Source: an uncultured Clostridium sp. (GTDB lineage: Bacteria > Bacillota > Clostridia > TANB77 > CAG-508). Taken from it: a stretch of DNA of 64,000 bases. The notes under the pieces were generated by a model. It had not been told where the DNA came from, searched no databases, and worked only from the letters and a program-made list of their open reading frames with translations. Both the position numbers and the translations under genes were made by a program. The DNA is taken from contig CAMCQH010000001.1 in the NCBI GenBank assembly GCA_945877035.1, positions 1 through 64,000 on the forward strand. The letters are read 5' to 3'. Below are positions 37,182-46,235 of the stretch, in pieces (the stretch's first letter is position 1; every line of letters begins with the position of its first letter).

Positions 37182-38597
37182 ATGTTTAAAAATTATATTA
37201 ATGAAAATGAAATAATTAAAAATTTGCAAGAGTTAATCAAAATACCAAGTGTGCATGAAGAGTCTAATAATGAAAATGAGCCATTTGGCAAAAACACTGT
37301 TAAAGCTTTGAATTATGTTTTAGATTTGGGGCGAAAATTAGGCTTTAGAACAAAAAATATTGATGGATATTGTGGATACATAGAGTTTGGTTCAGGTGAT
37401 GAATTAATTGGTATAATTGGTCATTTAGATGTTGTACCAGAAGGTGAAAATTGGACATATCCTCCATTTGAAGCCCAAATTGTAGATAATAAGATTTACG
37501 GTAGAGGTAGTATTGATGACAAAGGTCCTGTTATGGCTAGTTTATACGCAATGAAAGCTGTTATGGATTATTGCAATGAAAATTCTATTTCTATAAATAA
37601 AAGAGTTAGATTAATTTTAGGTTTAAATGAGGAAAGAGACTGGAAGTGTATTGATTATTATAAAGAACATGAGGAAATTCCTTCTATTGGATTTAGTCCA
37701 GATGCTGATTTTCCTTGTATATATGCAGAAAAAGGTCTTATTTCTCCTTTTATAATAATGAATTATTCTAATTTTTTAGATAAAGATATTGTTTTAAAAA
37801 ATATTAACTGCAACAATAATCCTTTGAATGTTGTTCCTAAATATTGTAGTTGTATTGTTTATGTTAAAAATGATATTAAAGTTAAAGATGTTGATAATTT
37901 AATTCAAAATTTTGCATCTGAATATAATTTTAATATTGTTACTGAAATAATAAATGATAATGAATTGAAGATAATATCTCATGGAATTCAATCACATGCT
38001 GCTCATCCTGATTTAGGTATAAATGCTATTTCTAGATTAATTATCGTTTTAGATAAATTATTTAAAAATTACAATATTGTAGTTCCTTTATTTGACTTAT
38101 TTACAAAATATATTGGACTTGATTTTAATGGTAACAAATTGGATATTAATATTCCTGATGAATCTGGAGAGTTGACTTTAAATGTAGGAAAATTTTATTT
38201 TAAGAATAATGATTTGAAAATAGGTCTTAATTTAAGAGTTCCTATTAATACAAAATTTGATGTAATTGAAAATAATTTTTCTTTAATTTGCAAAGAATTT
38301 GATAATGTTTATTGTGAGTTTACTGGTAAAAAAGCACCTCTTCATGTTTTTAAAGATTCTTATTTAGTAAAAACTCTTTGCAAAATTTATAATGAGGAAA
38401 CGGATTCAAATGTTAAACCAATTGCTATTGGTGGTGCAACTTATGCGAGAGCTTTTGATAATTTTGTTTCTTTTGGAGCAAATTTACCTGGTCAAAAAGA
38501 TATGTGCCATCAGACTGATGAATTTATTTCTATTGATAATTTGATGCTTGCTTGTAAAATTTATTGCAAGGCTATTTATGAATTATTAACTAAATAG
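37182..38597 (+). CDS. pepV: M20 family dipeptidase (PepV-like)
   Basis: A 471-residue zinc aminopeptidase that cleaves dipeptides. Zinc and catalytic motifs: GIIGHLDVVPEGENW (His and catalytic Asp), GRGSIDDKGPVMASLYAMKA (bridging Asp), LGLNEERDWKC (catalytic Glu), FSPDADFP, and the C-terminal FVSFGANLPGQKDMCHQTDE (His ligand). The frame opens at 37149, but ATG 37182 with GAAAGGTG upstream is the likely start. One of the few plus-strand genes here, divergent from the transketolase half. Confidence 0.93.
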   Translation: MFKNYINENEIIKNLQELIKIPSVHEESNNENEPFGKNTVKALNYVLDLGRKLGFRTKNIDGYCGYIEFGSGDELIGIIGHLDVVPEGENWTYPPFEAQIVDNKIYGRGSIDDKGPVMASLYAMKAVMDYCNENSISINKRVRLILGLNEERDWKCIDYYKEHEEIPSIGFSPDADFPCIYAEKGLISPFIIMNYSNFLDKDIVLKNINCNNNPLNVVPKYCSCIVYVKNDIKVKDVDNLIQNFASEYNFNIVTEIINDNELKIISHGIQSHAAHPDLGINAISRLIIVLDKLFKNYNIVVPLFDLFTKYIGLDFNGNKLDINIPDESGELTLNVGKFYFKNNDLKIGLNLRVPINTKFDVIENNFSLICKEFDNVYCEFTGKKAPLHVFKDSYLVKTLCKIYNEETDSNVKPIAIGGATYARAFDNFVSFGANLPGQKDMCHQTDEFISIDNLMLACKIYCKAIYELLTK

Positions 38598-38719
38598 CTG
38601 TAATGCTACGCGGACTTTTGTTTTTTTTAGCTGTGAATAGTAAACATTTGACTTTTATGTAAATTTTTGTTATTATATTTTATGCAACTTGTCAATTATC
38701 ATTAGAAAGGGGATTCAAC

Positions 38720-38926
38720 ATGTATGTAAGTTCATTCAATGTGATACTTGGTGACAGCCAAAAGCAGCTTACAATCCAGAGTAGCACAAATATCTATTCA
38801 GAAGGCTTATCTATATTAAACAAATATGTTTTAGATTTAGGTGGAGTCTTAGTTGACAAAAATACTGCTCGCTTTAATTCTGAAGATGCTTTTATTGAAT
38901 TTATTAACGCATTGTTAAACTTGTAA
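38720..38926 (+). CDS. Small hypothetical protein (68 aa)
   Basis: AGAAAGGGG lies ten bases before the ATG and a strong terminator follows the stop, so the gene is likely real. The protein is soluble, about 68 residues, with FNVILGDSQKQLTIQSSTNI at the start and EDAFIEFINALLN at the end. No family recognised. Confidence 0.6.
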   Translation: MYVSSFNVILGDSQKQLTIQSSTNIYSEGLSILNKYVLDLGGVLVDKNTARFNSEDAFIEFINALLNL

Positions 38927-38938
38927 CCTTTCAAAAAA

Positions 38939-38963
38939 ACGGTAGCACCTGCTACCGTTTTTA
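38939..38963. terminator. Bidirectional terminator
   Basis: ACGGTAGC-ACCT-GCTACCGT with T residues to the right and A residues to the left, between the 68-residue ORF and ftsH. Either gene could use it. Confidence 0.88.
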
Positions 38964-38987
38964 TTTAAGTTGTCAGAAATTTGTTAA

Positions 38988-40775
38988 TTATTCAAATATT
39001 TTTTTAAATTCTTGCTCATTAATCTTCTCTTTTTCAAGTAATGTTTGAGCAATAATATCTAATTTATCTCTGTGTTCAATTAACAATTTTTGAGCATTAT
39101 TATATGCTTCATCAATTAATAATTTTACTTCAGCGCCTATTTTATCACCAATATTTTCTCCAAAAACAAACATATCATTTTGTTCTTTACCTTGGAAATC
39201 AATTGGTCCTAAATTATCACTCATACCATATTTAGTAACCATTTCTCTTGCAATTTTTGTTGCAACTTCGATATCATTACTTGCACCTGTTGAAATATCA
39301 TCTAAGACTAATTTTTCGGCTGCTCTACCACCAAGTAATGCAATTAATTTTTCTTTCATTTCAGTTTTTGAAATATAATATTTATCTTCATCAGATTTAT
39401 ACATTGTATATCCACCTGCAACACCTCTTGGGATAATTGATACCTCTTTTACATCTGTTTGTGTTGGCAAGTATTTACTAACTACTGCATGTCCAGCTTC
39501 GTGATATGCTGTTAATTTTTTATCTTTTTCTGAATATACTCTGCTGTGTTTTTCCAATCCTACTGTAACTTTTTTAACCGCTTCTTCTATATCTGAATTT
39601 TCAATTTCTTCATGTTTATTTATTGTTGCTATAATTGCCGCTTCATTTAAAATATTTGCAAGTTCAGCTCCTGTAAACCCAGCTGTATCTTCTGCAATAC
39701 TTTCTAAATTAACATCATCTGATAATCTTTTTCCTTCACTGTGTATTTTCAAAATATCTAGTCTGCCTTTTAAATCAGGTGTTGGTATAGTTATTTGTCT
39801 ATCAAATCTACCAGGTCTTAATAAAGCTTTATCTAACATTTCTGGTCTATTTGTAGCAGCTAACACTATTATAGTCTCTTCTGAACTAAATCCATCCATT
39901 TCAACCAATAATTGATTTAGAGTTTGATTATTTTCTGTTTCTGCTCCACTATTTGATGTTCTTCTTGCTCCTATAGCATCTATTTCATCAATAAATACTA
40001 TACAAGGTGCTAATTTTCTAGCTTTTTCAAACAATTTTCTTACTCTTGAAGCACCAAGTCCTGCAAACATTTCTATAAATTCTGAACCACTCATTGATAT
40101 AAATGGTACATCAGCTTCACCTGCTATTGCTTTTGCAATTAATGTTTTACCTGTTCCAGGTTTTCCATATAATAAAACTCCCCTTGGAACTTTTGCTCCC
40201 ATTTTAGTGAATTTTTCTGGTTTCTTTAAAAAGTCTACTATTTCTATTAATTCTTCTTTTTCTTCATCTAAACCTGCAACATCTTTGAATTTTATTTTAG
40301 TTTTTCTTTCTGTATCATCATATACTTGTCCTTTTTCTCCTAAACCTTGCATTTTAAATATCATTACAAATAATGCAACCATTATTAATGTAGGAAATAG
40401 GCTGAAAAGTGTTGCTGAAATTTGTGCTATTGCATTTTTAGGTTTTTGTATTAATTCTATCTCATTTCCCTCTGCAACTTTTTGTTGTATTAATTCTATA
40501 AATGCTTCTGTATTTGGAACAATTGAATTTTTTTCTTCTTCAACATCTTTTACCTTTACTTTTACTGAAGTACTTCCAACTGTCATTTCTATTTTTTCTA
40601 CATTACCATATGAAATTTCTTTTATTAAATCTGTATATGCAAGTGTTTTTTCATCTTTATCTTGGTTATTTGTCAAAAAATAAATTGCTATACCAGATAA
40701 AATAACTATTGCAATTAAAACAACTACTGATATTATTAAAGTTTTTTTGTTTTTGTTATTTTTTTTATTACTCAT
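38988..40775 (-). CDS. ftsH: ATP-dependent zinc metalloprotease FtsH
   Basis: A 595-residue membrane AAA+ protease. Two membrane segments (TLIISVVVLIAIVILSGIAI; ATLFSLFPTLIMVALFVMIF) flank a periplasm-side domain. The AAA module has Walker A LYGKPGTGKTLIA, Walker B CIVFIDEIDAIGARR, and the arginine region AATNRPEMLDKALLRPGRFD. The zinc site is AYHEAGHAVVSKYL. It degrades membrane and short-lived cytosolic proteins. A large repeat array lies just upstream (40800-40985). Confidence 0.97.
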   Translation of the reverse strand: MSNKKNNKNKKTLIISVVVLIAIVILSGIAIYFLTNNQDKDEKTLAYTDLIKEISYGNVEKIEMTVGSTSVKVKVKDVEEEKNSIVPNTEAFIELIQQKVAEGNEIELIQKPKNAIAQISATLFSLFPTLIMVALFVMIFKMQGLGEKGQVYDDTERKTKIKFKDVAGLDEEKEELIEIVDFLKKPEKFTKMGAKVPRGVLLYGKPGTGKTLIAKAIAGEADVPFISMSGSEFIEMFAGLGASRVRKLFEKARKLAPCIVFIDEIDAIGARRTSNSGAETENNQTLNQLLVEMDGFSSEETIIVLAATNRPEMLDKALLRPGRFDRQITIPTPDLKGRLDILKIHSEGKRLSDDVNLESIAEDTAGFTGAELANILNEAAIIATINKHEEIENSDIEEAVKKVTVGLEKHSRVYSEKDKKLTAYHEAGHAVVSKYLPTQTDVKEVSIIPRGVAGGYTMYKSDEDKYYISKTEMKEKLIALLGGRAAEKLVLDDISTGASNDIEVATKIAREMVTKYGMSDNLGPIDFQGKEQNDMFVFGENIGDKIGAEVKLLIDEAYNNAQKLLIEHRDKLDIIAQTLLEKEKINEQEFKKIFE

Positions 40776-40799
40776 TTTTATAATTTGATCCTTTCTTTT

Positions 40800-40985
40800 T
40801 TGGAGTTTAGAAATTAGAGGTTGGAGGTTAGAAGTCAGAGGTTAGAGGTTAGAGGTCAGAAGTCGGAGGTCGGAAGTCAGAATTCCTTCACAAGCTTCTA
40901 CTTCACCAACCTCTATTTCACTAACCTCCATTTCACCAACTTCTATTTTCTCTGACATCTATTTCGCCGACTTCTATTTCACCAT
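40800..40985. repeat. Bipartite array: 7-nt repeats followed by 15-nt repeats
   Basis: From about 40810 the sequence is a run of degenerate heptamers (AGAGGTT, AGAGGTC, AGAAGTC, GGAGGTC and similar). From about 40890 it becomes 15-nt units such as CACCAACCTCTATTT, CACTAACCTCCATTT and CGCCGACTTCTATTT. The AACCTCT core of the 15-mers is complementary to the AGAGGTT heptamers, so the two halves can fold on each other. The same structure, reversed, is at 50276-50525. Confidence 0.9.
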
Positions 40986-42077
40986 CTATGCATTTGAACC
41001 TTCAGGTTCTTCTCCATTTGTATTATCTTCTTTTGTTTCTTCTTTTTTCTTTTTATCTTTTTTTCCTGTATTTTTATTTTCTTCCTTATTTTCCTTTTTG
41101 TTTTCTTCCTCTTGTCTTTCTTTTTCTTCCATTTCTTCTTTTACTTCTTTTTGCACTTCAACAATTTTTTGTACTTCACCTTGTTTTTTATTAAATTCTG
41201 ACTTTAACATAAATACTGCTGCTATTACATATATTGATGCTACTAGCATATACATTATATCAAAATAATCTATTGTAAATGTATAGAATGCGTTTACTAT
41301 TAAATAAATCATATTTAATATTGTTGGTAAAGTCACTGCATATACTGCCATATTAAATACTGCTACAAATCTTATTTTTAATCTTAAAATCCATGTTGCC
41401 ATATATCCAACTAATGCTATAATTGCTATATAGCATAAAGTATTTATAAAATAAATAACAAATGCATATATTAATAATGCTAAAAATAAATTTAAGTATA
41501 TTGGCATCATATCAGAACTTGTTAAATAATCAACTATTTGTTGCTTATCAAATTCTGTTATTCCCATTTCTGAAAATAGTTCTTTATAATCATAGTTAGC
41601 TGTACCTTGTATTCCTACTTCTTTAAGTATTAATTTATTTTTTAATATTATTATTCCATTTTCTTCTTCATTTATTTGATTTATATATTGATTTATTTGT
41701 TCTTCACTATCTGTTTTTGTATCAATAATTACTTTTCCAAAATTAGAGCTGTCATCTGTTATAACTTCTTCTGTTTCTACTTGTAATGTTCCATCATTAT
41801 ATGTAAGTTCTGGAGCCTTTTCATTTATATATTGTGCTATATTTTTCATTTCTAAACTTGTTCTATAAGTTGAAACTAATGATGAAATAATTGCTAATAT
41901 TATAACCAATATGCTTAAATATTTTATAGCTCTTCTAAATCCTTCTGCTGATAATTCTGCATATTTTTCAATTTTATCTATTGAATACCATACTTTTTTA
42001 AAAAAGCCTTTTTTCATTTCATCTTTTTTTGTTTTTTCTTCCTTTATCTCTTCTTTATTTTGTGGATTTTCTTTCAC
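40986..42077 (-). CDS. DUF1189-like membrane protein with charged tail
   Basis: About 363 residues. A charged head, TM1 (YLSILVIILAIISSLVSTYR), an extracellular part of about 125 residues (YINEKAPELTYNDGTLQVET), then four or five membrane segments with GYMATWILRLKIRFVAVFNM, typical of the DUF1189/YIP1-like group. The last 75 residues are Lys/Glu-rich. The probable start is GTG at 42077 (GAAGGGAGTG upstream), overlapping the end of alr. Function unknown; often an envelope-stress associated family. Confidence 0.72.
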   Translation of the reverse strand: MKENPQNKEEIKEEKTKKDEMKKGFFKKVWYSIDKIEKYAELSAEGFRRAIKYLSILVIILAIISSLVSTYRTSLEMKNIAQYINEKAPELTYNDGTLQVETEEVITDDSSNFGKVIIDTKTDSEEQINQYINQINEEENGIIILKNKLILKEVGIQGTANYDYKELFSEMGITEFDKQQIVDYLTSSDMMPIYLNLFLALLIYAFVIYFINTLCYIAIIALVGYMATWILRLKIRFVAVFNMAVYAVTLPTILNMIYLIVNAFYTFTIDYFDIMYMLVASIYVIAAVFMLKSEFNKKQGEVQKIVEVQKEVKEEMEEKERQEEENKKENKEENKNTGKKDKKKKEETKEDNTNGEEPEGSNA

Positions 42078-42078
42078 T

Positions 42079-43227
42079 TTATTTCCACTCCCTTCTAATA
42101 CTACTATCAACATGTTTAATATTTGTATTGAAAACTACTTCATCATTTATTTTAACATCTTTTCCTGTTATATCAACAGTAACATGATATGTGCCTACTC
42201 TTCCTAATATAGGACAGTTTTGACCATTTATATTAACAAATAGTTGTTGTTTTCTAAATAGATTTTTCATATCTCCTACAATATATCTAATTTTATCAAT
42301 TGTTCTGAACATATCTATTCCTGTTTGAATATTTACTCCATCTGCATATCCACATGGAATTATTGCAACCTTTGTATCTTTTTTTGTTGTATAAACATTT
42401 GAATATCCAATATTAAACCCTTTTGGCAATTCTTTTATTTCTGCAACATTGGCTTTTAAATATCCTATCTTTCTTAATCCCATCGAATTTTTAAAAGATA
42501 TTCTACCAGTAAATGCTGAGCCTACTCTTACAGCATTTAAGTGCATATTTGGAAATTTTATAAAAGCTGATGTATTACATACATGTAACATTCCTGTTTC
42601 TATATCATTCATTTTTAATACTTCGATACAATCCATAAATCTGTCAAATTGCAATTTAGTATATTTATCATCATAATATGCATTTGAAAAATGGGTAAAT
42701 GTTCCTTCTATTTTTATATTTTTTAGAGGTTTTAATGTTTTTATCATTTCTTCTCTATTATTATATACAAAACCATATCTTCCAAAACCTGTGTCAATTT
42801 TTATGTGTGCCTTTACTTTTTTATTTAGTTCTCGTCCAATTTTCTCAGCAACTTCTGCCGTTTCTTTTGAGCCTATTGTTATTACTACATTGTTTTCTAC
42901 TAATGTCTTGACATCTTCTTCTACACTTGTTGAGGATAACATTAATATTTTTTCTTTTATACCCGCTCCTCTTAATTTCAATGCTTCTTCTATTGTTGAT
43001 ACTGCAAAAAAATCTATTCCATTATCAATTAAAAATTTTGTATATTCTACTATTCCTAGCCCATATCCATTTGTTTTTACAACTGCTATTATTTTTACTT
43101 TATTTCCATTGTCATCTGGTAAATTTGTATTTGCATGTTCTTTGATTTTTTCTATATTGTATCTTAAATCTTCTTTATTTATTACTACTGATTTCAAAAT
43201 TTTCTTTTCACTCCACTTCGTGTCCAA
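42079..43227 (-). CDS. alr: Alanine racemase
   Basis: Makes D-alanine for peptidoglycan. The PLP lysine is in IIAVVKTNGYGLGIVEYTKF, further motifs are FFAVSTIEEALKLR, KIDTGFGRYGF, EGTFTHFSNAY, VRVGSAFTGRI and, near the end, IIPCGYADG. Full length (382). The frame begins at a TTG at 43227 whose first codons are part of a TGTCC repeat; an internal TTG at 43197 (GGAG upstream) is an alternative. The gene directly downstream (DUF1189) is coupled to it. Confidence 0.93.
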   Translation of the reverse strand: MDTKWSEKKILKSVVINKEDLRYNIEKIKEHANTNLPDDNGNKVKIIAVVKTNGYGLGIVEYTKFLIDNGIDFFAVSTIEEALKLRGAGIKEKILMLSSTSVEEDVKTLVENNVVITIGSKETAEVAEKIGRELNKKVKAHIKIDTGFGRYGFVYNNREEMIKTLKPLKNIKIEGTFTHFSNAYYDDKYTKLQFDRFMDCIEVLKMNDIETGMLHVCNTSAFIKFPNMHLNAVRVGSAFTGRISFKNSMGLRKIGYLKANVAEIKELPKGFNIGYSNVYTTKKDTKVAIIPCGYADGVNIQTGIDMFRTIDKIRYIVGDMKNLFRKQQLFVNINGQNCPILGRVGTYHVTVDITGKDVKINDEVVFNTNIKHVDSSIRREWK

Positions 43228-43333
43228 AAGGGACGGTTCTTTTTGGACAAAATGTCCAAAATTCCCCGATCTTATTTAAGATGTGTCCCAATTGGACAAA
43301 ATGTCCAATTAGAACCGTCCCTTTTGGACATTT
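43218..43333. repeat. TGTCC repeat, two copies in inverted orientation
   Basis: TCCAAAAGGGACGGTTCT at the left (about 43224-43241) is the exact reverse complement of AGAACCGTCCCTTTTGGA at the right (about 43311-43328). Between them are further TGTCCAA/TTGGACA pairs. The right copy ends at the femX stop codon, the left reaches into the start of alr. Confidence 0.85.
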
Positions 43334-44393
43334 ATTTTGATATTTTTCTTTTTATTTGTCTCAATGTTCTAAATGCTTTTTCTGAGAATTTGTACATCTT
43401 ATATTTTAAAGGTTTAAATGGTATGTAAATTTCTCCTATAAATTCTGTGAATTTTGCTCCAAATCCTTTTTTAAACCTATATAATCCATATTGTGGATGA
43501 CTTTCATCTACAACTCCTGATACTCCTCTAAAGTCATATACATCGTCATGTCTTGCTATTGCCATTCTTATCATTTCCCATTGTAACAAGTAGTTTGGCA
43601 TTAAGTTTCTATGTTGATTACTACTTGCTCCATATAAATACCAAGTTTTGTTTCCATAAAATATTGGTATTACTCCTGATATTGGCTTGCCTTCATAATA
43701 TGCCATTAATAATTTCATGTGTCCTTCTGGTACCATGTTGTCATACATTTTTTCAAAGTACTCTAATGGTCTTGTTATAAATCCGTCTCTATTTCCTGTT
43801 TCTATCATTATTTTATGGAAGTCTTTTAAATCTTCTTTTGTGCCTTCTCTTATTTCTATACCTTTTTTGATAGCTAAACGAATATTGTATCTCCATTTTT
43901 GATGAAATCCTGCCATTATTTCTTCTTCTGTTTTGTCTTTAATATCTAGTCTAAATACAAATCTTGGTTGTATTTCATCTTTAAAATCTTTTGCATCATC
44001 TTTTATTTGATATCCTAAATTTGTTACTATATCTCTAAATGCTTGGTCATCTGTTTCAATGTCTGGCTCTATTCTTAATCCTATTGCATTATATTTTTTT
44101 GCTAATTCTTTTGCTCCGTCTGTTAGTTGTTTCATAACTGATATGTCATGTATATCACATACAGGTCCTCTTGATGCATACATTATATTTCCGAATATTG
44201 GCATTTTTCTTATCCATACACATAATGAACCTATTATGTTTTTGTCTTCGTCTTCTGCTAGTATTACTTCTGGTGTCCAGTTTGGCTTTTTTATCTCTGC
44301 CCATTCTAGTGATTGTTGAAAATTACATCTTTCATGTCCTTCTAGAAATTTTTTGTATTCTTTTTTTGAGTCTTCGTCTGTTACAAATCTCAT
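43332..44393 (-). CDS. FemAB-family peptidoglycan bridge aminoacyltransferase
   Basis: A 353-residue GNAT-fold protein that adds an amino acid from aminoacyl-tRNA to lipid II or peptidoglycan. Family features: CNFQQSLEWAEIKKPNW, IGSLCVWIRKMPIFGNIMYA with SRGPVCD, GFHQKWRYNIRLAIKKGIEI, and the C-terminal WEMIRMAIARHDDVYDFRGV and GLYRFKKGFGAKFTEFIGE. No long coiled-coil arm is visible, so it is nearer to the FemX (first residue) type. It pairs naturally with alr downstream in envelope synthesis. Confidence 0.92.
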   Translation of the reverse strand: MRFVTDEDSKKEYKKFLEGHERCNFQQSLEWAEIKKPNWTPEVILAEDEDKNIIGSLCVWIRKMPIFGNIMYASRGPVCDIHDISVMKQLTDGAKELAKKYNAIGLRIEPDIETDDQAFRDIVTNLGYQIKDDAKDFKDEIQPRFVFRLDIKDKTEEEIMAGFHQKWRYNIRLAIKKGIEIREGTKEDLKDFHKIMIETGNRDGFITRPLEYFEKMYDNMVPEGHMKLLMAYYEGKPISGVIPIFYGNKTWYLYGASSNQHRNLMPNYLLQWEMIRMAIARHDDVYDFRGVSGVVDESHPQYGLYRFKKGFGAKFTEFIGEIYIPFKPLKYKMYKFSEKAFRTLRQIKRKISK

Positions 44394-44480
44394 TTTTTAT
44401 TTTTTCCTCCTAATTATTATTTACGATTTAATGGTATTTTACACTAATAACTGTAAATTTACAAGTTATTTTGCAGAAAA

Positions 44481-44509
44481 TTTACAATCCTTTATTTTTG
44501 TGGTATAAT
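44481..44509 (+). promoter_or_regulatory. Promoter of the small Cys-rich protein gene
   Basis: TTTACA (44481-44486), 17-base spacer ending TGTGG, TATAAT (44504-44509): a good promoter with an extended -10, 37 bases before the start. Confidence 0.8.
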
Positions 44510-44545
44510 TATGTTATCAAGTTATCACATGAAGGGAGTGACTTT

Positions 44546-44821
44546 ATGAAGTATATGGATGTGGGATGCAATATAAATTGCTGGGAGTGCAATAAAAAAT
44601 GCGATTTAAAAGAAATTTTGCAAATTTCCATTTATTTACCTATTACTGAGCAATATGTATATTCTGAATTTATGGAAATACTGAAAGCTCAGGCAGGTCA
44701 ACTATTGCTTTCAGGTATTAGTAAAGAGGTTTTAGATGAAGAAATAAAAGTACTCGCAGTTTCTTTCTATGTTGCAAGACTAAAATTAAAAGAACAGCTT
44801 ATTCCAGATACAGAAAATTAA
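44546..44821 (+). CDS. Small protein with N-terminal Cys cluster
   Basis: A 91-residue protein from ATG 44546 (AAGGGAG upstream). The first 20 residues contain four Cys (VGCNINCWECNKKCDLKE), suitable for a metal site, followed by a helical region (LPITEQYVYSEFMEILKAQA; EVLDEEIKVLAVSFYVARLK). It has its own promoter and a terminator after the stop. No family recognised. Confidence 0.65.
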   Translation: MKYMDVGCNINCWECNKKCDLKEILQISIYLPITEQYVYSEFMEILKAQAGQLLLSGISKEVLDEEIKVLAVSFYVARLKLKEQLIPDTEN

Positions 44822-44829
44822 ACACTTCA

Positions 44830-44866
44830 AAAAAGCTCTATAACAATTGCTATAGGGCTTTTTATT
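44830..44866 (+). terminator. Terminator after the Cys-cluster gene
   Basis: AAAAGCTCTATA and TATAGGGCTTTT form a stem, followed by T residues on the plus strand, next to the tmRNA 3' end. Confidence 0.75.
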
Positions 44867-44868
44867 TT

Positions 44869-45224
44869 TGGTGGAGATGAGGAGAGTCGAACTCCTGTCC
44901 ATAATACTTTCCAAATAGACCTCTACAAGTTTATTTTATCTTTTTTATTCATTTTTAATTCGCCGATAAACAGGCTAATTAAAAATATAGCTTTATAAAA
45001 TACCCACTATTTCTAAAGCTAAAATAGCTTTGTTTCCTACTTTAATTTGACACCCTATTTAAATCAGTAGGCTATTTAAATAAGATGACGCCGCAATTAG
45101 GCAGCGTATGCTAATTCTTCGTTATCAGCGTTTATTTTTAATTTCCCGTTTTTTAAAGTGGCCAACGAGAATCCACTACTTGCTATCTATTTTTCTGGTA
45201 ATATGTCGAAACCATTACATCCCC
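44869..45224 (-). ncRNA. ssrA: Transfer-messenger RNA
   Basis: About 356 nt from GGGGATGTAATGGTTTCGAC at the 5' end (45224) to TTCGACTCTCCTCATCTCCA with CCA at the 3' end (44869). The tRNA-like ends pair (GGGGATG with CATCTCC). The tag frame reads KNGKLKINADNEELAYAA then TAA, with the resume region after GTTGGCCACTTTA. It frees stalled ribosomes and tags the unfinished protein for ClpXP and FtsH, both encoded nearby. The tag ends in YAA instead of the usual LAA. Its promoter is at 45237-45265. Confidence 0.95.
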
Positions 45225-45236
45225 ATGTGCTTTTTA

Positions 45237-45265
45237 ATTATACTATATTTTATTATTTTTATCAA
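45237..45265 (-). promoter_or_regulatory. ssrA promoter
   Basis: TTGATA (45265-45260), 17-base spacer and TATAAT (45242-45237) on the minus strand, 12 bases before the mature tmRNA 5' end. Confidence 0.85.
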
Positions 45266-45306
45266 CAATTTAATCATATTTTCATACTATATTTTAGGTG
45301 ATTTAG

Positions 45307-46226
45307 ATGAGTATTGTTCCTACAAATGTTAGTTATAATTATTCTTTAATGTCTCAAAATCTTGCTACTTTAAATCGTACATATCCATTTTTAAATATTC
45401 AAACAGTTGGAAATAGTGTTTTAGGTAAAAATATTTATGTTGTTAAACTTGGCAAAGGTACTAAAAAAGTTTTTTATTCAGCTTCTATACATGCAAATGA
45501 GTGGATTACAAGTGTTTTACTTATGAAATTTATTGAAGATTATTGTATTGCATATAATAATAATTCTAGATTATATGGTTATTCTGTTAGAAGATTATTT
45601 AATTCTGTTTCCATTTATATTATGCCTATGGTTAATCCTGATGGGGTTGATTTAGTTACAGGTAATTTTAATAAATCTTCTATTGCATATTTAAGAGTTT
45701 TAAACATATCTAGGCAATTTGCTGATATTCCTTTTCCAAGTCGGATGGAAAGCTAATATTAATGGTGTTGATTTAAATTTGCAATTTCCTGCTGGTTGGG
45801 AAAATGCTAAAGAAATAAAATATGCTCAAGGATTTACCAAGCCTGCCCCTCGAGATTTTGTAGGTTATCGGTCCATTAACTGAACCAGAAGCTTTAGCTA
45901 TTTATAATTTTACACTTGAACATGATTTTTCTTTGGTAATTTCTTATCACACTCAGGGCCAAGAAATTTATTGGAATTTTCAAAATATTAATCCTCCTCA
46001 TGGATATGAAATTGGTACTTATTTTGCAAATTCAAGTGGATATTTATTAACAGATGTCCCTTATAATTCTAGTTTTGCCGGGTTTAAAGACTGGTTTATT
46101 CAAGAATATTATCGCCCCGGATATACAATTGAGGCTGGTATTGGTGAAAATCCTCTTCCTATTTCTCAATTTGATGAAATTTATAGAGATAATTTAGGTA
46201 TATTAGTTTTAGGAGCAGTTCTCTAA
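45307..46226 (+). CDS. M14 zinc carboxypeptidase; needs two +1 shifts at CGG
   Basis: Three frames join into one 305-residue M14 peptidase (gamma-glutamyl/muropeptide type). Frame 1: FYSASIHANEWITSVLLMKF with the H-x-x-E zinc site and MPMVNPDGVDLVTG. It ends at in-frame CGG 45742-45744. Dropping the C gives GWKANINGVDLNLQFPAGWE and so on to a second in-frame CGG at 45869-45871. Dropping that C gives GPLTEPEALAIYNFTLEHDF, then VISYHTQGQEIYWNF (third zinc His) and YTIEAGIGENPLPI (catalytic Glu). GVDLN-x-x-FPAGW and GP-x-(T/S)EPEA are family signatures and span both junctions. Any unshifted product lacks the active site. Confidence 0.85.
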
Positions 46227-46235
46227 AATCTGCTC

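Noticed and set aside
45742..45871. Sense reassignment of CGG (to Trp, Gln or Gly) as the explanation
   Set aside because: A three-base reassignment would not restore the reading frame; a one-base shift is needed at every site.
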